Shown: positions 23,701 to 36,359 of the stretch, piece by piece
Layout of the letters: every line of letters begins with the position of its first letter
How positions within the stretch are numbered: position 1 is the stretch's first letter
DNA from: Eutreptiella sp. 'Long Island Sound 2002'
Lineage: Eukaryota > Euglenozoa > Euglenophyceae > Eutreptiales > Eutreptiaceae
Direction of reading: 5' to 3'
Assembly (NCBI GenBank): GCA_964036045.1
Contig: OZ038395.1
Coordinates: 9,814,288-9,878,287 of the forward strand
DNA: 64,000 nucleotides
Translations under genes and position numbers: made by a program
The notes under the pieces: generated by a model
What the model saw: the letters and a program-made list of their open reading frames with translations, nothing else
Database searches by the model: none
Told to the model about the DNA's origin: nothing

Positions 23701-25039
23701 TTCCGGCGCTTCCGGAACATGTTCCGGTGCTTCCGGAACATGTTCCGGAAGCACCGGAACATGTTCCGGAAGCGCCGGAACATGTTCCGGAAGCGCCGGA
23801 ACATGTTCCGGAAGGACCGCAACATGTTCCGGAAGGACCGCAACATGTTCCGGAAGCACCGGAACATGTTCCGGAAGCACCGGAACATGTTCCGGAAGCA
23901 CCGGAACATGTTCCGAAAGCACCGGAACATGTTCCGGAAGCACCAGAACATGTTCCGGAAGGACCCGAACATGTTCCGGAAGCACCGGAACATGTTCCGA
24001 AAGCACCGGAACATGTTCCGGAAGAACCGGAAACATGTTCGGGAAGCACCGCAACATGTTCCGGAAGCGCCGGAACATGTTCCGGAAGGGCCGGAACATG
24101 TTCCGGAAGGACCGGAACATGTTCCGGAAGGGCCGGAACATGTTCCGGAAGGACCGGAACATGTTCCGGAAGCACCGGAACATGTTCCGGAAGCTCCGGA
24201 ACATGTTCCGAAGGCACCGGAACATGTTCCGGAAGGACCGGAACATGTTCCGGAAGCGCCGGAACATGTTCCGGAAGCGCCGGAACATGTTCCGGAAGGA
24301 CCGGAAACATGTTCCGGAAGCACCGGAACATGTTCAGAAAGCGCCGGAACAATTTCCAGAAGCACCGGAACATGTTCGGGAAGCGCCGGAACATGTTCCG
24401 GAAGCGCCGGAACATGTTCCGGAAGCACCGGAACATGTTCCGGAAGCGCCGGAACATGTTCCGGAAGCGCCGGAACATGTTCCGGAAGGACCGCAACATG
24501 TTCCGGAAGGACCGCAACATGTTCCGGAAGCACCGGAACATGTTCCGGAAGCACCGGAACATGTTCCGGAAGCACCGGAACACGTTCCGAAAGCACCGGA
24601 ACATGTTCCGGAAGCACCAGAACATGTTCCGGAAGGACCCGAACATGTTCCGGAAGCACCGGAACATGTTCCGAAAGCACCGGAACATGTTCCGGAAGAA
24701 CCGGAAACATGTTCGGGAAGCACCGCAACATGTTCCGGAAGCGCCGGAACAATTTCCAGAAGCACCGGAACATGTTCCGGAAGGACCGCAACATGTTCCG
24801 GAAGGACCGGAACATGTTCCGGAAGGACCGGAACATGTTCCGGAAGCGCCGGAACATGTTCCGGAAGGTCCGGCACATGTTCCGGAAGCGCCGGAACATG
24901 TTCCGGAAGCGCCGGAACATGTTCCGGAAGGACCGGAACATGTTCCGGAAGCGCCGGAACATGTTCCGGAAACGCCGGAACATGTTCCGGTAGGACCGGA
25001 ACATGTTCCGGAAGCGCCGGAACATGTTTAGGAAGCACC

Positions 25040-28000
25040 GGAACATGTTCCGGCGCTTCCGGAACATGTTCCGGTGCTTCCGGAACATGTTCCGGTGCTT
25101 TCGGAACATGTTCCGGAAGGACCGGAACATGTTCCGGAAGCGCCGGAACATGTTCCGGAAGCGCCGGAACATGTTCCGGAAGCACCGGAACATGTTCCGG
25201 AAGCGCCGGAACATGTTCCGGAAGCGCCGGAACATGTTCCGGAAGCGCCGGAACATGTTCCGGAAGGACCGGAACATGTTCCGGAAGCGCCGGAAGACCG
25301 GAACATGTTCCGGAAGCGCCGGAACATGTTCCGGAAGCGCCGGAACATGCTCCGGAAGCGCCGGAACATGTTCCGGAAGCACCGGAACATGTTCCGGAAG
25401 TGCGCCGGAACATGTTCTGGAAGCGCCGGAACATGTTCCGGAAGCACCGGAACATGTTCCGGAAGTACCGGAACATGTTCCGGAAGCGCCGGAACTTGTT
25501 CCGGAAGGACCCGATCATGTTCCGGAAGGACCAGAACATGTTCCGGAAGCGCCGGAACATGTTCCGGAAGCACCGGAACATGTTCCGGAAGGACCGGAAC
25601 ATGTTCCGGAAGCACCGGAACAGGTTCCGGAAGGACCGGAACAGGTTCCGGAAGCACCGGAACATGTTCCGAAAGCACCGGAACATGTTCCGGAAGCACC
25701 GGAACATGTTCCGGAAGCACCGGAACATGTTCCGGAAGCACCGGAACATGTTCCGGAAGGACCGGAACATGTTCCGGAAGCGCCGGAACATGTTCCGGAA
25801 GCACCGGAACATGTTCCGGAAGCGCCGGAACATGTTCCGGAAGCGCCAAAGCATGTTCCGGAAGCGCCGGAATATGTTACAGAAGCACCAGAACATGTTC
25901 CGGAAGCACCGGAACATGTTCCGGAAGCGCCGGAACATGTTCCAGAAGCGCCGGAACGTGTTCCGGAAGGACCGGAATACGTTCCGGAAGCGCCGGAACA
26001 TGTTCCGGAAGGACCGGAACATGTTCCGGAAGCGCCGGAACATGTTCCGGAAGCGCCGGAACATATTCCGGAAGCACCGGAACATGTTCCGGAAGCGCCG
26101 GAATATGTTCCGGAAGGACCGGAACATGTTCCGGAAGCGCCGGAACATGTTCCGGAAGCGCCGGAACATGTTCCGGAAGGGCCAGAACATGTTCCGGAAG
26201 GACCGGAACATGTTCCGGAAGGACCCGAAAATGTTCCGGAAGGACCGCAACATGTTCCGGCGCTTCCGGAACATGTTCCGGAAGCGCCGGAACATGTTCC
26301 GGAAGCACCGGTACATGTTCCAGAAGCACCGGAACATGTTCCGGAAGCCCCGGAACATGTTCCGGAAGCACCGGAACATGTTCCAGAAGCGCCGGAACAT
26401 GTTCCGGAAGAACGGGAACATGTTCCGGAAGGACCGGAACATGTTCCGGAAGCGCCGGAACATGTTCCGGAAGGACCGGAAACATGGTCCGGAAGCACCG
26501 GAACATGTTCAGGAAGCGCCGGAACATGTTCCGGAAGGACCGGAACATGTTCGGGAAGCACCGGAACATGTTCGGAAAGCACCGGAACATGTTCCGGAAG
26601 CACCGGAACATGTTCCGGAAGCACCGGAACATGTTCCGGAAGGACCGGAACATGTTCCGGAAGCGCCAGAACATGTTCCGGAAGGACCGGAACATGTTCT
26701 GGAAGCGCCGGAACATGTTCCGGAAGCGCCGGAATATGTTACGGAAGCACCGGAACATGTTCCGGAAGCGCCGGAACATGTTCCAGAAGCGCCGGAACAT
26801 GTTCCGGAAGCGCCGGAACATGTTCCGGAAGGACCGGAACATGTTCCGGAAGCACCGGAACATGTTCCGGAAGCGCCGGACCATGTTCCGGAAGCGCCGG
26901 AACATGTTCCGGAAGCGCCGGAACATGTTCCGGAAGCGCCGGAACATGTTCCGGAAGGACCGGAACATGTTCCGGAAGCACCGGAACATGTTCAGGAAGA
27001 GCCGGAAGAATTTCCAGAAGCACCGGAACATGTTCCGGTCCTTCCGGAACATGTTCCGGAAGCGCCGGAACATGTTCCGGAAGCGCCGGAACATGTTTAG
27101 GAAGCACCGGAACATGTTCCGGCGCTTCCGGAACATGTTCCGGTGCTTCCGGAACATGTTCCGGTGCTTTCGGAACATGTTCCGGAAGGACCGGAACATG
27201 TTCCGGAAGCGCCGGAACATGTTCCGGAAGCGCCGGAACATGTTCCGGAAGCACCGGAACATGTTCCGGAAGCGCCGGAACATGTTCCGGAAGCGCCGGA
27301 ACATGTTCCGGAAGGACCGGAACATGTTCCGGAAGCGCCGGAAGACCGGAACATGTTCCGGAAGCGCCGGAACATGTTCCGGAAGCGCCGGAACATGCTC
27401 CGGAAGCGCCGGAACATGTTCCGGAAGCACCGGAACATGTTCCGGAAGTGCGCCGGAACATGTTCTGGAAGCGCCGGAACATGTTCCGGAAGCACCGGAA
27501 CATGTTCCGGAAGTACCGGAACATGTTCCGGAAGCGCCGGAACTTGTTCCGGAAGGACCCGATCATGTTCCGGAAGGACCAGAACATGTTCCGGAAGCGC
27601 CGGAACATGTTCCGGAAGCACCGGAACATGTTCCGGAAGGACCGGAACATGTTCCGGAAGGACCGGAACATGTTCCGGAAGCACCGGAACAGGTTCCGGA
27701 AGGACCGGAACATGTTCCGGAAGCACCGGAACATGTTCCGAAAGCACCGGAACATGTTCCGGAAGCACCGGAACATGTTCCGGAAGCACCGGAACATGTT
27801 CCGGAAGCACCGGAACATGTTCCGGAAGGACCGGAACATGTTCCGGAAGCGCCGGAACATGTTCCGGAAGCACCGGAACATGTTCCGGAAGCGCCGGAAC
27901 ATGTTCCGGAAGCGCCAAAGCATGTTCCGGAAGCGCCGGAATATGTTACAGAAGCACCAGAACATGTTCCGGAAGCACCGGAACATGTTCCGGAAGCGCC

Positions 28001-29100
28001 GGAACATGTTCCAGAAGCGCCGGAACGTGTTCCGGAAGGACCGGAATATGTTCCGGAAGCGCCGGAACATGTTCCGGAAGGACCGGAACATGTTCCGGAT
28101 GCGCCGGAACATGTTCCGGAAGCGCCGGAACATATTCCGGAAGCACCGGAACATGTTCCGGAAGCGCCGGAACATGTTCCGGAAGGACCGGAACATGTTC
28201 CGGAAGCGCCGGAACATGTTCCGGAAGCGCCGGAACATGTTCCGGAAGCGCCGGAACATGTTCCGGAAGGGCCAGAACATGTTCCGGAAGGACCGGAACA
28301 TGTTCCGGAAGGACCCGAAAATGTTCCGGAAGGACCGCAACATGTTCCGGCGCTTCCGGAACATGTTCCGGAAGCGCCGGAACATGTTCCGGAAGCACCG
28401 GTACATGTTCCAGAAGCACCGGAACATGTTCCGGAAGCCCCGGAACATGTTCCGGAAGCGCCGGAACATGTTCCGGAAGAACGGGAACATGTTCCGGAAG
28501 GACCGGAACATGTTCCGGAAGCGCCGGAACATGTTCCGGAAGGACCGGAAACATGGTCCGGAAGCACCGGAACATGTTCAGGAAGCGCCGGAACATGTTC
28601 CGGAAGGACCGGAACATGTTCGGGAAGCACCGGAACATGTTCGGAAAGCACCGGAACATGTTCCGGAAGCACCGGAACATGTTCCGGAAGCACCGGAACA
28701 TGTTCCGGAAGGACCGGAACATGTTCCGGAAGCGCCAGAACATGTTCCGGAAGGACCGGAACATGTTCTGGAAGCGCCGGAACATGTTCCGCAAGCGCCG
28801 GAATATGTTACGGAAGCACCGGAACATGTTCCGGAAGCGCCGGAACATGTTCCAGAAGCGCCGGAACATGTTCCGGAAGCGCCGGAACATGTTCCGGAAG
28901 GACCGGAACATGTTCCGGAAGCACCGGAACATGTTCCGGAAGCGCCGGACCATGTTCCGGAAGCGCCGGAACATGTTCCGGAAGCGCCGGAACATGTTCC
29001 GGAAGCGCCGGAACATGTTCCGGAAGGACCGGAACATGTTCCGGAAGCACCGGAACATGTTCAGGAAGAGCCGGAAGAATTTCCAGAAGCACCGGAACAT
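25040..29100 (-). repeat. ~2.07-kb higher-order repeat, two near-identical copies
   Basis: Matching variants lie 2,069 bp apart: the flipped island at 25074 and 27143, CAAAGCATG at about 25848 and 27917, and the GAGCCGGAAGAATTTCC unit at about 26998 and 29067. Near 25291 and 27339 the offset is 2,048, one monomer less, so single units have been gained or lost since duplication. 2,069 is 98 monomers plus the extra bases of odd-length variants. Confidence 0.88.
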
Positions 29101-32100
29101 GTTCCGGTCCTTCCGGAACATGTTCCGGAAGCGCCGGAACATGTTCCGGAAGCGCCGGAACATGTTCCGGAAGCACCGGAACATGTTCCGGAAGCGCCGG
29201 AACATGTTCCGGAAGCGCCGGAACATGTTCCGGAAGGACCGGAACATGTTCCGGAAGCGCCGGAAGACCGGAACATGTTCCGGAAGCGCCGGAACACGTT
29301 CCGGAAGCGCCGGAACATGTTCTGGAAGCGCCGGAACATGTTCCGGAAGCACCGGAACATGTTCCGGAAGTACCGGAACATGTTCCGGAAGCGCCGGAAC
29401 ATGTTTCGGAAGGACCCGATCATGTTCCGGAAGGACCGGAACATGTTCCGGAAGCACCGGAACATGTTCCGGAAGCGCCGGAACATGTTCCGGAAGGACC
29501 GGAACATGTTCCGGAAGCGCCGAACATGTTCCGGAAGCACCGGAACATGTTCCGGAAGGACCGGGAACATGTTCCGGAAGGACCGGAACATGTTCCGGAA
29601 GCGCCGGAACATGTTCCGGAAGGAGCGGAACATGTTCCGGAAGCGCCGGAACATGTTCCGGAAGGGCCAGAACATGTTCCGGAAGGACCGGAACATGTTC
29701 CGGAAGGACCCGAAAATGTTCCGGAAGGACCGCAACATGTTCCGGCGCTTCCGGAACATGTTCCGGAAGCGCCGGAACATGTTCCGGAAGCACCGGTACA
29801 TGTTCCAGAAGCACCGGAACATGTTCCGGAAGCCCCGGAAACATGTTCCGGAAGCACCGGAACATGTTCCAGAAGCGCCGGAACATGTTCCGGAAGAACG
29901 GGAACATGTTCCGGAAGGACCGGAACATGTTTCGGAAGCGCCGGAACATGTTCCGGAAGGACCGGAAACATGGTCCGGAAGCACCGGAACATGTTCAGGA
30001 AGCGCCGGAACATGTTCCGGAAGGACCGGAACATGTTCGGGAAGCACCGGAACATGTTCGGAAAGCACCGGAACATGTTCCGGAAGCACCGGAACATGTT
30101 CCGGAAGCGCCAAAGCATGTTCCGGAAGCGCCGGAATATGTTACAGAAGCACCAGAACATGTTCCGGAAGCACCGGAACATGTTCCGGAAGCGCCGGAAC
30201 ATGTTCCAGAAGCGCCGGAACGTGTTCCGGAAGGACCGGAAAATGTTCCGGAAGCGCCGGAACATGTTCCGGAAGGACCGGAACATGTTCCGGAAGCGCC
30301 GGAACATGTTCCGGAAGCGCCGGAACATATTCCGGAAGCACCGGAACATGTTCCGGAAGCGCCGGAACATGTTCCGGAAGGACCGGAACATGTTCCGGAA
30401 GCGCCGGAACATGTTCCGGAAGCGCCGGAACATGTTCCGGAAGGGCCAGAACATGTTCCGGAAGGACCGGAACATGTTCCGGAAGGACCCGAAAATGTTC
30501 CGGAAGGACCGCAACATGTTCCGGCGCTTCCGGAACATGTTCCGGAAGCGCCGGAACATGTTCCGGAAGCACCGGTACATGTTCCAGAAGCACCGGAACA
30601 TGTTCCGGAAGCCCCGGAACATGTTCCGGAAGCACCGGAACATGTTCCAGAAGCGCCGGAACATGTTCCGGAAGAACGGGAACATGTTCCGGAAGGACCG
30701 GAACATGTTCCGGAAGCGCCGGAACATGTTCCGGAAGGACCGGAAACATGGTCCGGAAGCACCGGAACATGTTCAGGAAGCGCCGGAACATGTTCCGGAA
30801 GGACCGGAACATGTTCGGGAAGCACCGGAACATGTTCGGAAAGCACCGGAAAATGTTCCGGAAGCACCGGAACATGTTCCGGAAGCACCGGAACATGTTC
30901 CGGAAGGACCAGAACATGTTCCGGAAGCGCCAGAACATGTTCCGGAAGGACCGGAACATGTTCTGGAAGCGCCGGAACATGTTCCGCAAGCGCCGGAATA
31001 TGTTACGGAAGCACCGGAACATGTTCCGGAAGCGCCGGAACATGTTCCAGAAGCGCCGGAACATGTTCCGGAAGCGCCGGAACATGTTCCGGAAGGACCG
31101 GAACATGTTCCGGAAGCACCGGAACATGTTCCGGAAGCGCCGGACCATGTTCCGGAAGCGCCGGAACATGTTCCGGAAGCGCCGGAACATGTTCCGGAAG
31201 CGCCGGAACATGTTCCGGAAGGACCGGAACATGTTCCGGAAGCACCGGAACATGTTCAGGAAGAGCCGGAAGAATTTCCAGAAGCACCGGAACATGTTCC
31301 GGTCCTTCCGGAACATGTTCCGGAAGCGCCGGAACATGTTCCGGAAGCGCCGGAACATGTTCCGGAAGCACCGGAACATGTTCCGGAAGCGCCGGAACAT
31401 GTTCCGGAAGCGCCGGAACATGTTCCGGAAGGACCGGAACATGTTCCGGAAGCGCCGGAAGACCGGAACATGTTCCGGAAGCGCCGGAACACGTTCCGGA
31501 AGCGCCGGAACATGTTCTGGAAGCGCCGGAACATGTTCCGGAAGCACCGGAACATGTTCCGGAAGTACCGGAACATGTTCCGGAAGCGCCGGAACATGTT
31601 TCGGAAGGACCCGATCATGTTCCGGAAGGACCGGAACATGTTCCGGAACCACCGGAACATGTTCCGGAAGCGCCGGAACATGTTCCGGAAGGACCGGAAC
31701 ATGTTCCGGAAGCGCCGAACATGTTCCGGAAGCACCGGAACATGTTCCGGAAGGACCGGGAACATGTTCCGGAAGGACCGGAACATGTTCCGGAAGCGCC
31801 GGAACATGTTCCGGAAGGAGCGGAACATGTTCCGGAAGCGCCGGAACATGTTCCGGAAGGGCCAGAACATGTTCCGGAAGGACCGGAACATGTTCCGGAA
31901 GGACCCGAAAATGTTCCGGAAGGACCGCAACATGTTCCGGCGCTTCCGGAACATGTTCCGGAAGCGCCGGAACATGTTCCGGAAGCACCGGTACATGTTC
32001 CAGAAGCACCGGAACATGTTCCGGAAGCCCCGGAACATGTTCCGGAAGCACCGGAACATGTTCCAGAAGCGCCGGAACATGTTCCGGAAGAGCGGGAACA

Positions 32101-35100
32101 TGTTCCGGAAGGACCGGAACATGTTCCGGAAGCGCCGGAACATGTTCCGGAAGGACCGGAAACATGGTCCGGAAGCACCGGAACATGTTCAGGAAGCGCC
32201 GGAACATGTTCCGGAAGGACCGGAACATGTTCGGGAAGCACCGGAACATGTTCGGAAAGCACCGGAACATGTTCCGGAAGCACCGGAACATGTTCCGGAA
32301 GCACCGGAACATGTTCCGGAAGGACCGGAACATGTTCCGGAAGCGCCGGAACATGTTCCGGAAGGACCGGAACATGTTCTGGAAGCGCCGGAACATGTTC
32401 CGCAAGCGCCGGAATATGTTACGGAAGCACCGGAACATGTTCCGGAAGCGCCGGAACATGTTCCAGAAGCGCCGGAACATGTTCCGGAAGCGCCGGAACA
32501 TGTTCCGGAAGGACCGGAACATGTTCCGGAAGCACCGGAACATGTTCCGGAAGCGCCGGACCATGTTCCGGAAGCGCCGGAACATGTTCCGGAAGCGCCG
32601 GAACATGTTCCGGAAGCGCCGGAACATGTTCCGGAAGGACCGGAACATGTTCCGGAAGCACCGGAACATGTTCAGGAAGAGCCGGAAGAATTTCCAGAAG
32701 CACCGGAACATGTTCCGGTCCTTCCGGAACATGTTCCGGAAGCGCCGGAACATGTTCCGGAAGCGCCGGAACATGTTCCGGAAGCACCGGAACATGTTCC
32801 GGAAGCGCCGGAACATGTTCCGGAAGCGCCGGAACATGTTCCGGAAGGACCGGAACATGTTCCGGAAGCGCCGGAAGACCGGAACATGTTCCGGAAGCGC
32901 CGGAACACGTTCCGGAAGCGCCGGAACATGTTCTGGAAGCGCCGGAACATGTTCCGGAAGCACCGGAACATGTTCCGGAAGTACCGGAACATGTTCCGGA
33001 AGCGCCGGAACATGTTTCGGAAGGACCCGATCATGTTCCGGAAGGACCGGAACATGTTCCGGAAGCACCGGAACATGTTCCGGAAGCGCCGGAACATGTT
33101 CCGGAAGGACCGGAACATGTTCCGGAAGCGCCGAACATGTTCCGGAAGCACCGGAACATGTTCCGGAAGGACCGGGAACATGTTCCGGAAGGACCGGAAC
33201 ATGTTCTGGAAGCGCCGGAACATGTTCCGGAAGCGCCGGAATATGTTACGGAAGCACCGAAACATGTTCCGGAAGCACCGGAACATGTTCCGGAAGCGCC
33301 GGAACATGTTCCGGAAGGACCGGAACATGTTCCGGAAGCGCCGGAACATGTTCCGGAAGAACCAGAACATGTTCCGGAAGCACCGGAACATGTTCCGGAA
33401 GCGCCGGACCATGTTCCGGAAGGACCGGAAACATGTTCCGGAAGCACCGGAACATGTTCAGGAAGCGCCGGAACAATTTCCAGAAGCACCGGAACATGTT
33501 CCGGAAGCGCCGGAACATGTTCCGGAAGCACCGGAACATGTTCCGGAAGCGCCGGAAGACCGGAACATGTTCCGGAAGCGCCGGAACATGTTCCGGAAGC
33601 GCCGGAACATGTTCCGGAAGCACCGGAACATGTTCCGGAAGTACCGGAACATGTTCCGGAAGCGCCGGAACATGTTTCGGAAGGACCCGATCATGTTCCG
33701 GAAGGACCGGAACATGTTCCGGAAGCGCCGGAACATGTTCCGGAAGCGCCGGAACATGTTCCGGAAGCACCAGAACATGTTCCGGAAGCAACGGAACATG
33801 TTCCGGAAGGACCGGAACATGTTCCGGAAGCGCCGGAACATGTTCCGGAAGCGCCGGAACATGTTCCGGAAGGACCGGAAACATGTTCCGGAAGGACCGG
33901 AACATGTTCAGGAAGCGCCGGAACAATTTCCAGAAGCACCGGAACATGTTCCGGAAGCGCCGGAACATGTTCTGGAAGCACCGGAACATGTTCCGGAAGC
34001 GCCGGAACATGTTCCGGAAGGACCGGAACATGTTCCGGAAGGACCGGAACATGTTCCGGAAGCACCGGAACATGTTCCGGAAGCACCGGAACATGTTCCG
34101 GAAGCGCCGGAACATGTTCCGGAAGCACCGGAACATGTTCCGGAAGCGCCGGAACATGTTCTGGAAGCACCATAAAATGTTCCGGAAGGACCGGAACATG
34201 TTCCGGAAGCGCCGGAACATGTTCCGGAAGGACGGGAACATGTTCCGGAAGCGCCGGAAGACCGGAACATGTTCCGGAAGCACCGGAACATGTTCCGGAA
34301 GGACCGGAACATGTTCCGGAAGCACCGGAACATGTTCCGGAAGCACCGGAACATGTTCCGGAAGCGCCGGAACATGTTCCAGAAGCGCCGGAACATGTTC
34401 CGGAAGCGCCGGAACATGTTCCGGAAGGACCGGAACATGTTCCGGAAGCACCGGAACATGTTCCGGAAGCGCCGGACCATGTTCCGGAAGCGCCGGAGCA
34501 TGTTCCGGAAGGACCGGAAACATGTTCCGGAAGCACCGGAACATGTTCAGGAAGCGCCGGAAGAATTTCCAGAAGCACCGGAACATGTTCCGGTCCTTCC
34601 GGAACATGTTCCGGAAGCGCCGGAACATGTTCCGGAAGCGCCGGAACATGTTCCGGAAGCACCGGAACATGTTCCGGAAGCGCCGGAACATGTTCCGGAA
34701 GCGCCGGAACATGTTCCGGAAGGACCGGAACATGTTCCGGAAGCGCCGGAAGACCGGAACGTGTTCCGGAAGCGCCGGAACACGTTCCGGAAGCGCCGGA
34801 ACATGTTCTGGAAGCGCCGGAACATGTTCCGGAAGCACCGGAACATGTTCCGGAAGTACCGGAACATGTTCCGGAAGCGCCGGAACATGTTTCGGAAGGA
34901 CCCGATCATGTTCCGGAAGGACCGGAACATGTTCCGGAAGCACCGGAACATGTTCCGGAAGCGCCGGAACATGTTCCGGAAGGACCGGAACATGTTCCGG
35001 AAGCGCCGAACATGTTCCGGAAGCACCGGAACATGTTCCGGAAGGACCGGGAACATGTTCCGGAAGGACCGGAACATGTTCCGGAAGCGCCGGAACATGT

Positions 35101-36180
35101 TCCGGAAGGACCGGAACATGTTCCGGAAGCGCCGGAACATGTTCCGGAAGGACCGGAACATGTTCTGGAAGCGCCGGAACATGTTCCGGAAGCGCCGGAA
35201 TATGTTACGGAAGCACCGAAACATGTTCCGGAAGCACCGGAACATGTTCCGGAAGCGCCGGAACATGTTCCGGAAGGACCGGAACATGTTCCGGAAGCGC
35301 CGGAACATGTTCCGGAAGAACCAGAACATGTTCCGGAAGCACCGGAACATGTTCCGGAAGCGCCGGACCATGTTCCGGAAGGACCGGAAACATGTTCCGG
35401 AAGCACCGGAACATGTTCAGGAAGCGCCGGAACAATTTCCAGAAGCACCGGAACATGTTCCGGAAGCGCCGGAACATGTTCCGGAAGCACCGGAACATGT
35501 TCCGGAAGCGCCGGAAGACCGGAACATGTTCCGGAAGCGCCGGAACATGTTCCGGAAGCGCCGGAACATGTTCCGGAAGCACCGGAACATGTTCCGGAAG
35601 TACCGGAACATGTTCCGGAAGCGCCGGAACATGTTTCGGAAGGACCCGATCATGTTCCGGAAGGACCGGAACATGTTCCGGAAGCGCCGGAACATGTTCC
35701 GGAAGCGCCGGAACATGTTCCGGAAGCACCAGAACATGTTCCGGAAGCACCGGAACATGTTCCGGAAGGACCGGAACATGTTCCGGAAGCGCCGGAACAT
35801 GTTCCGGAAGGACCGGAAACATGTTCCGGAAGGACCGGAACATGTTCAGGAAGCGCCGGAACAATTTCCAGAAGCACCGGAACATGTTCCGGAAGCGCCG
35901 GAACATGTTCTGGAAGCACCGGAACATGTTCCGGAAGCGCCGGAACATGTTCCGGAAGGACCGGAACATGTTCCGGAAGCACCGGAACATGTTCCGGAAG
36001 CACCGGAACATGTTCCAGAAGCGCCGGAACATGTTCCGGAAGGACCGGAACATGTTCCGGAAGCGCCGGAACATGTTCTGGAAGCGCCGGAACATGTTCC
36101 GGAAGGACCGGAACATGTTCCGGAAGCGCCGGAACATGTTCCGGAAGGACGGGAACATGTTCCGGAAGCGCCGGAAGACC
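29100..36180 (-). repeat. Shortened and rearranged descendants of the ~2.07-kb unit
   Basis: The GAAGAATTTCC marker recurs at about 31260, 32686 and 34555, with steps of 2,193, 1,426 and 1,869 bp. The GGAAGACC marker recurs at 29261, 31456, 32872, 33553, 34255, 34747, 35512 and about 36172. The irregular steps show internal deletions of whole blocks of monomers from a common ~2-kb ancestor. Confidence 0.8.
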
Positions 36181-36359
36181 GGAACATGTTCCGGAAGCAC
36201 CGGAACATGTTCCGGAAGCACCGGAACATGTTCCGGAAGCGCCGGAACATGTTCCAGAAGCGCCGGAACATGTTCTGGAAGCGCCGGAACATGTTCCGGA
36301 AGGACCGGAACATGTTCCGGAAGCGCCGGAACATGTTCCGGAAGGACCCGAACATGTTC

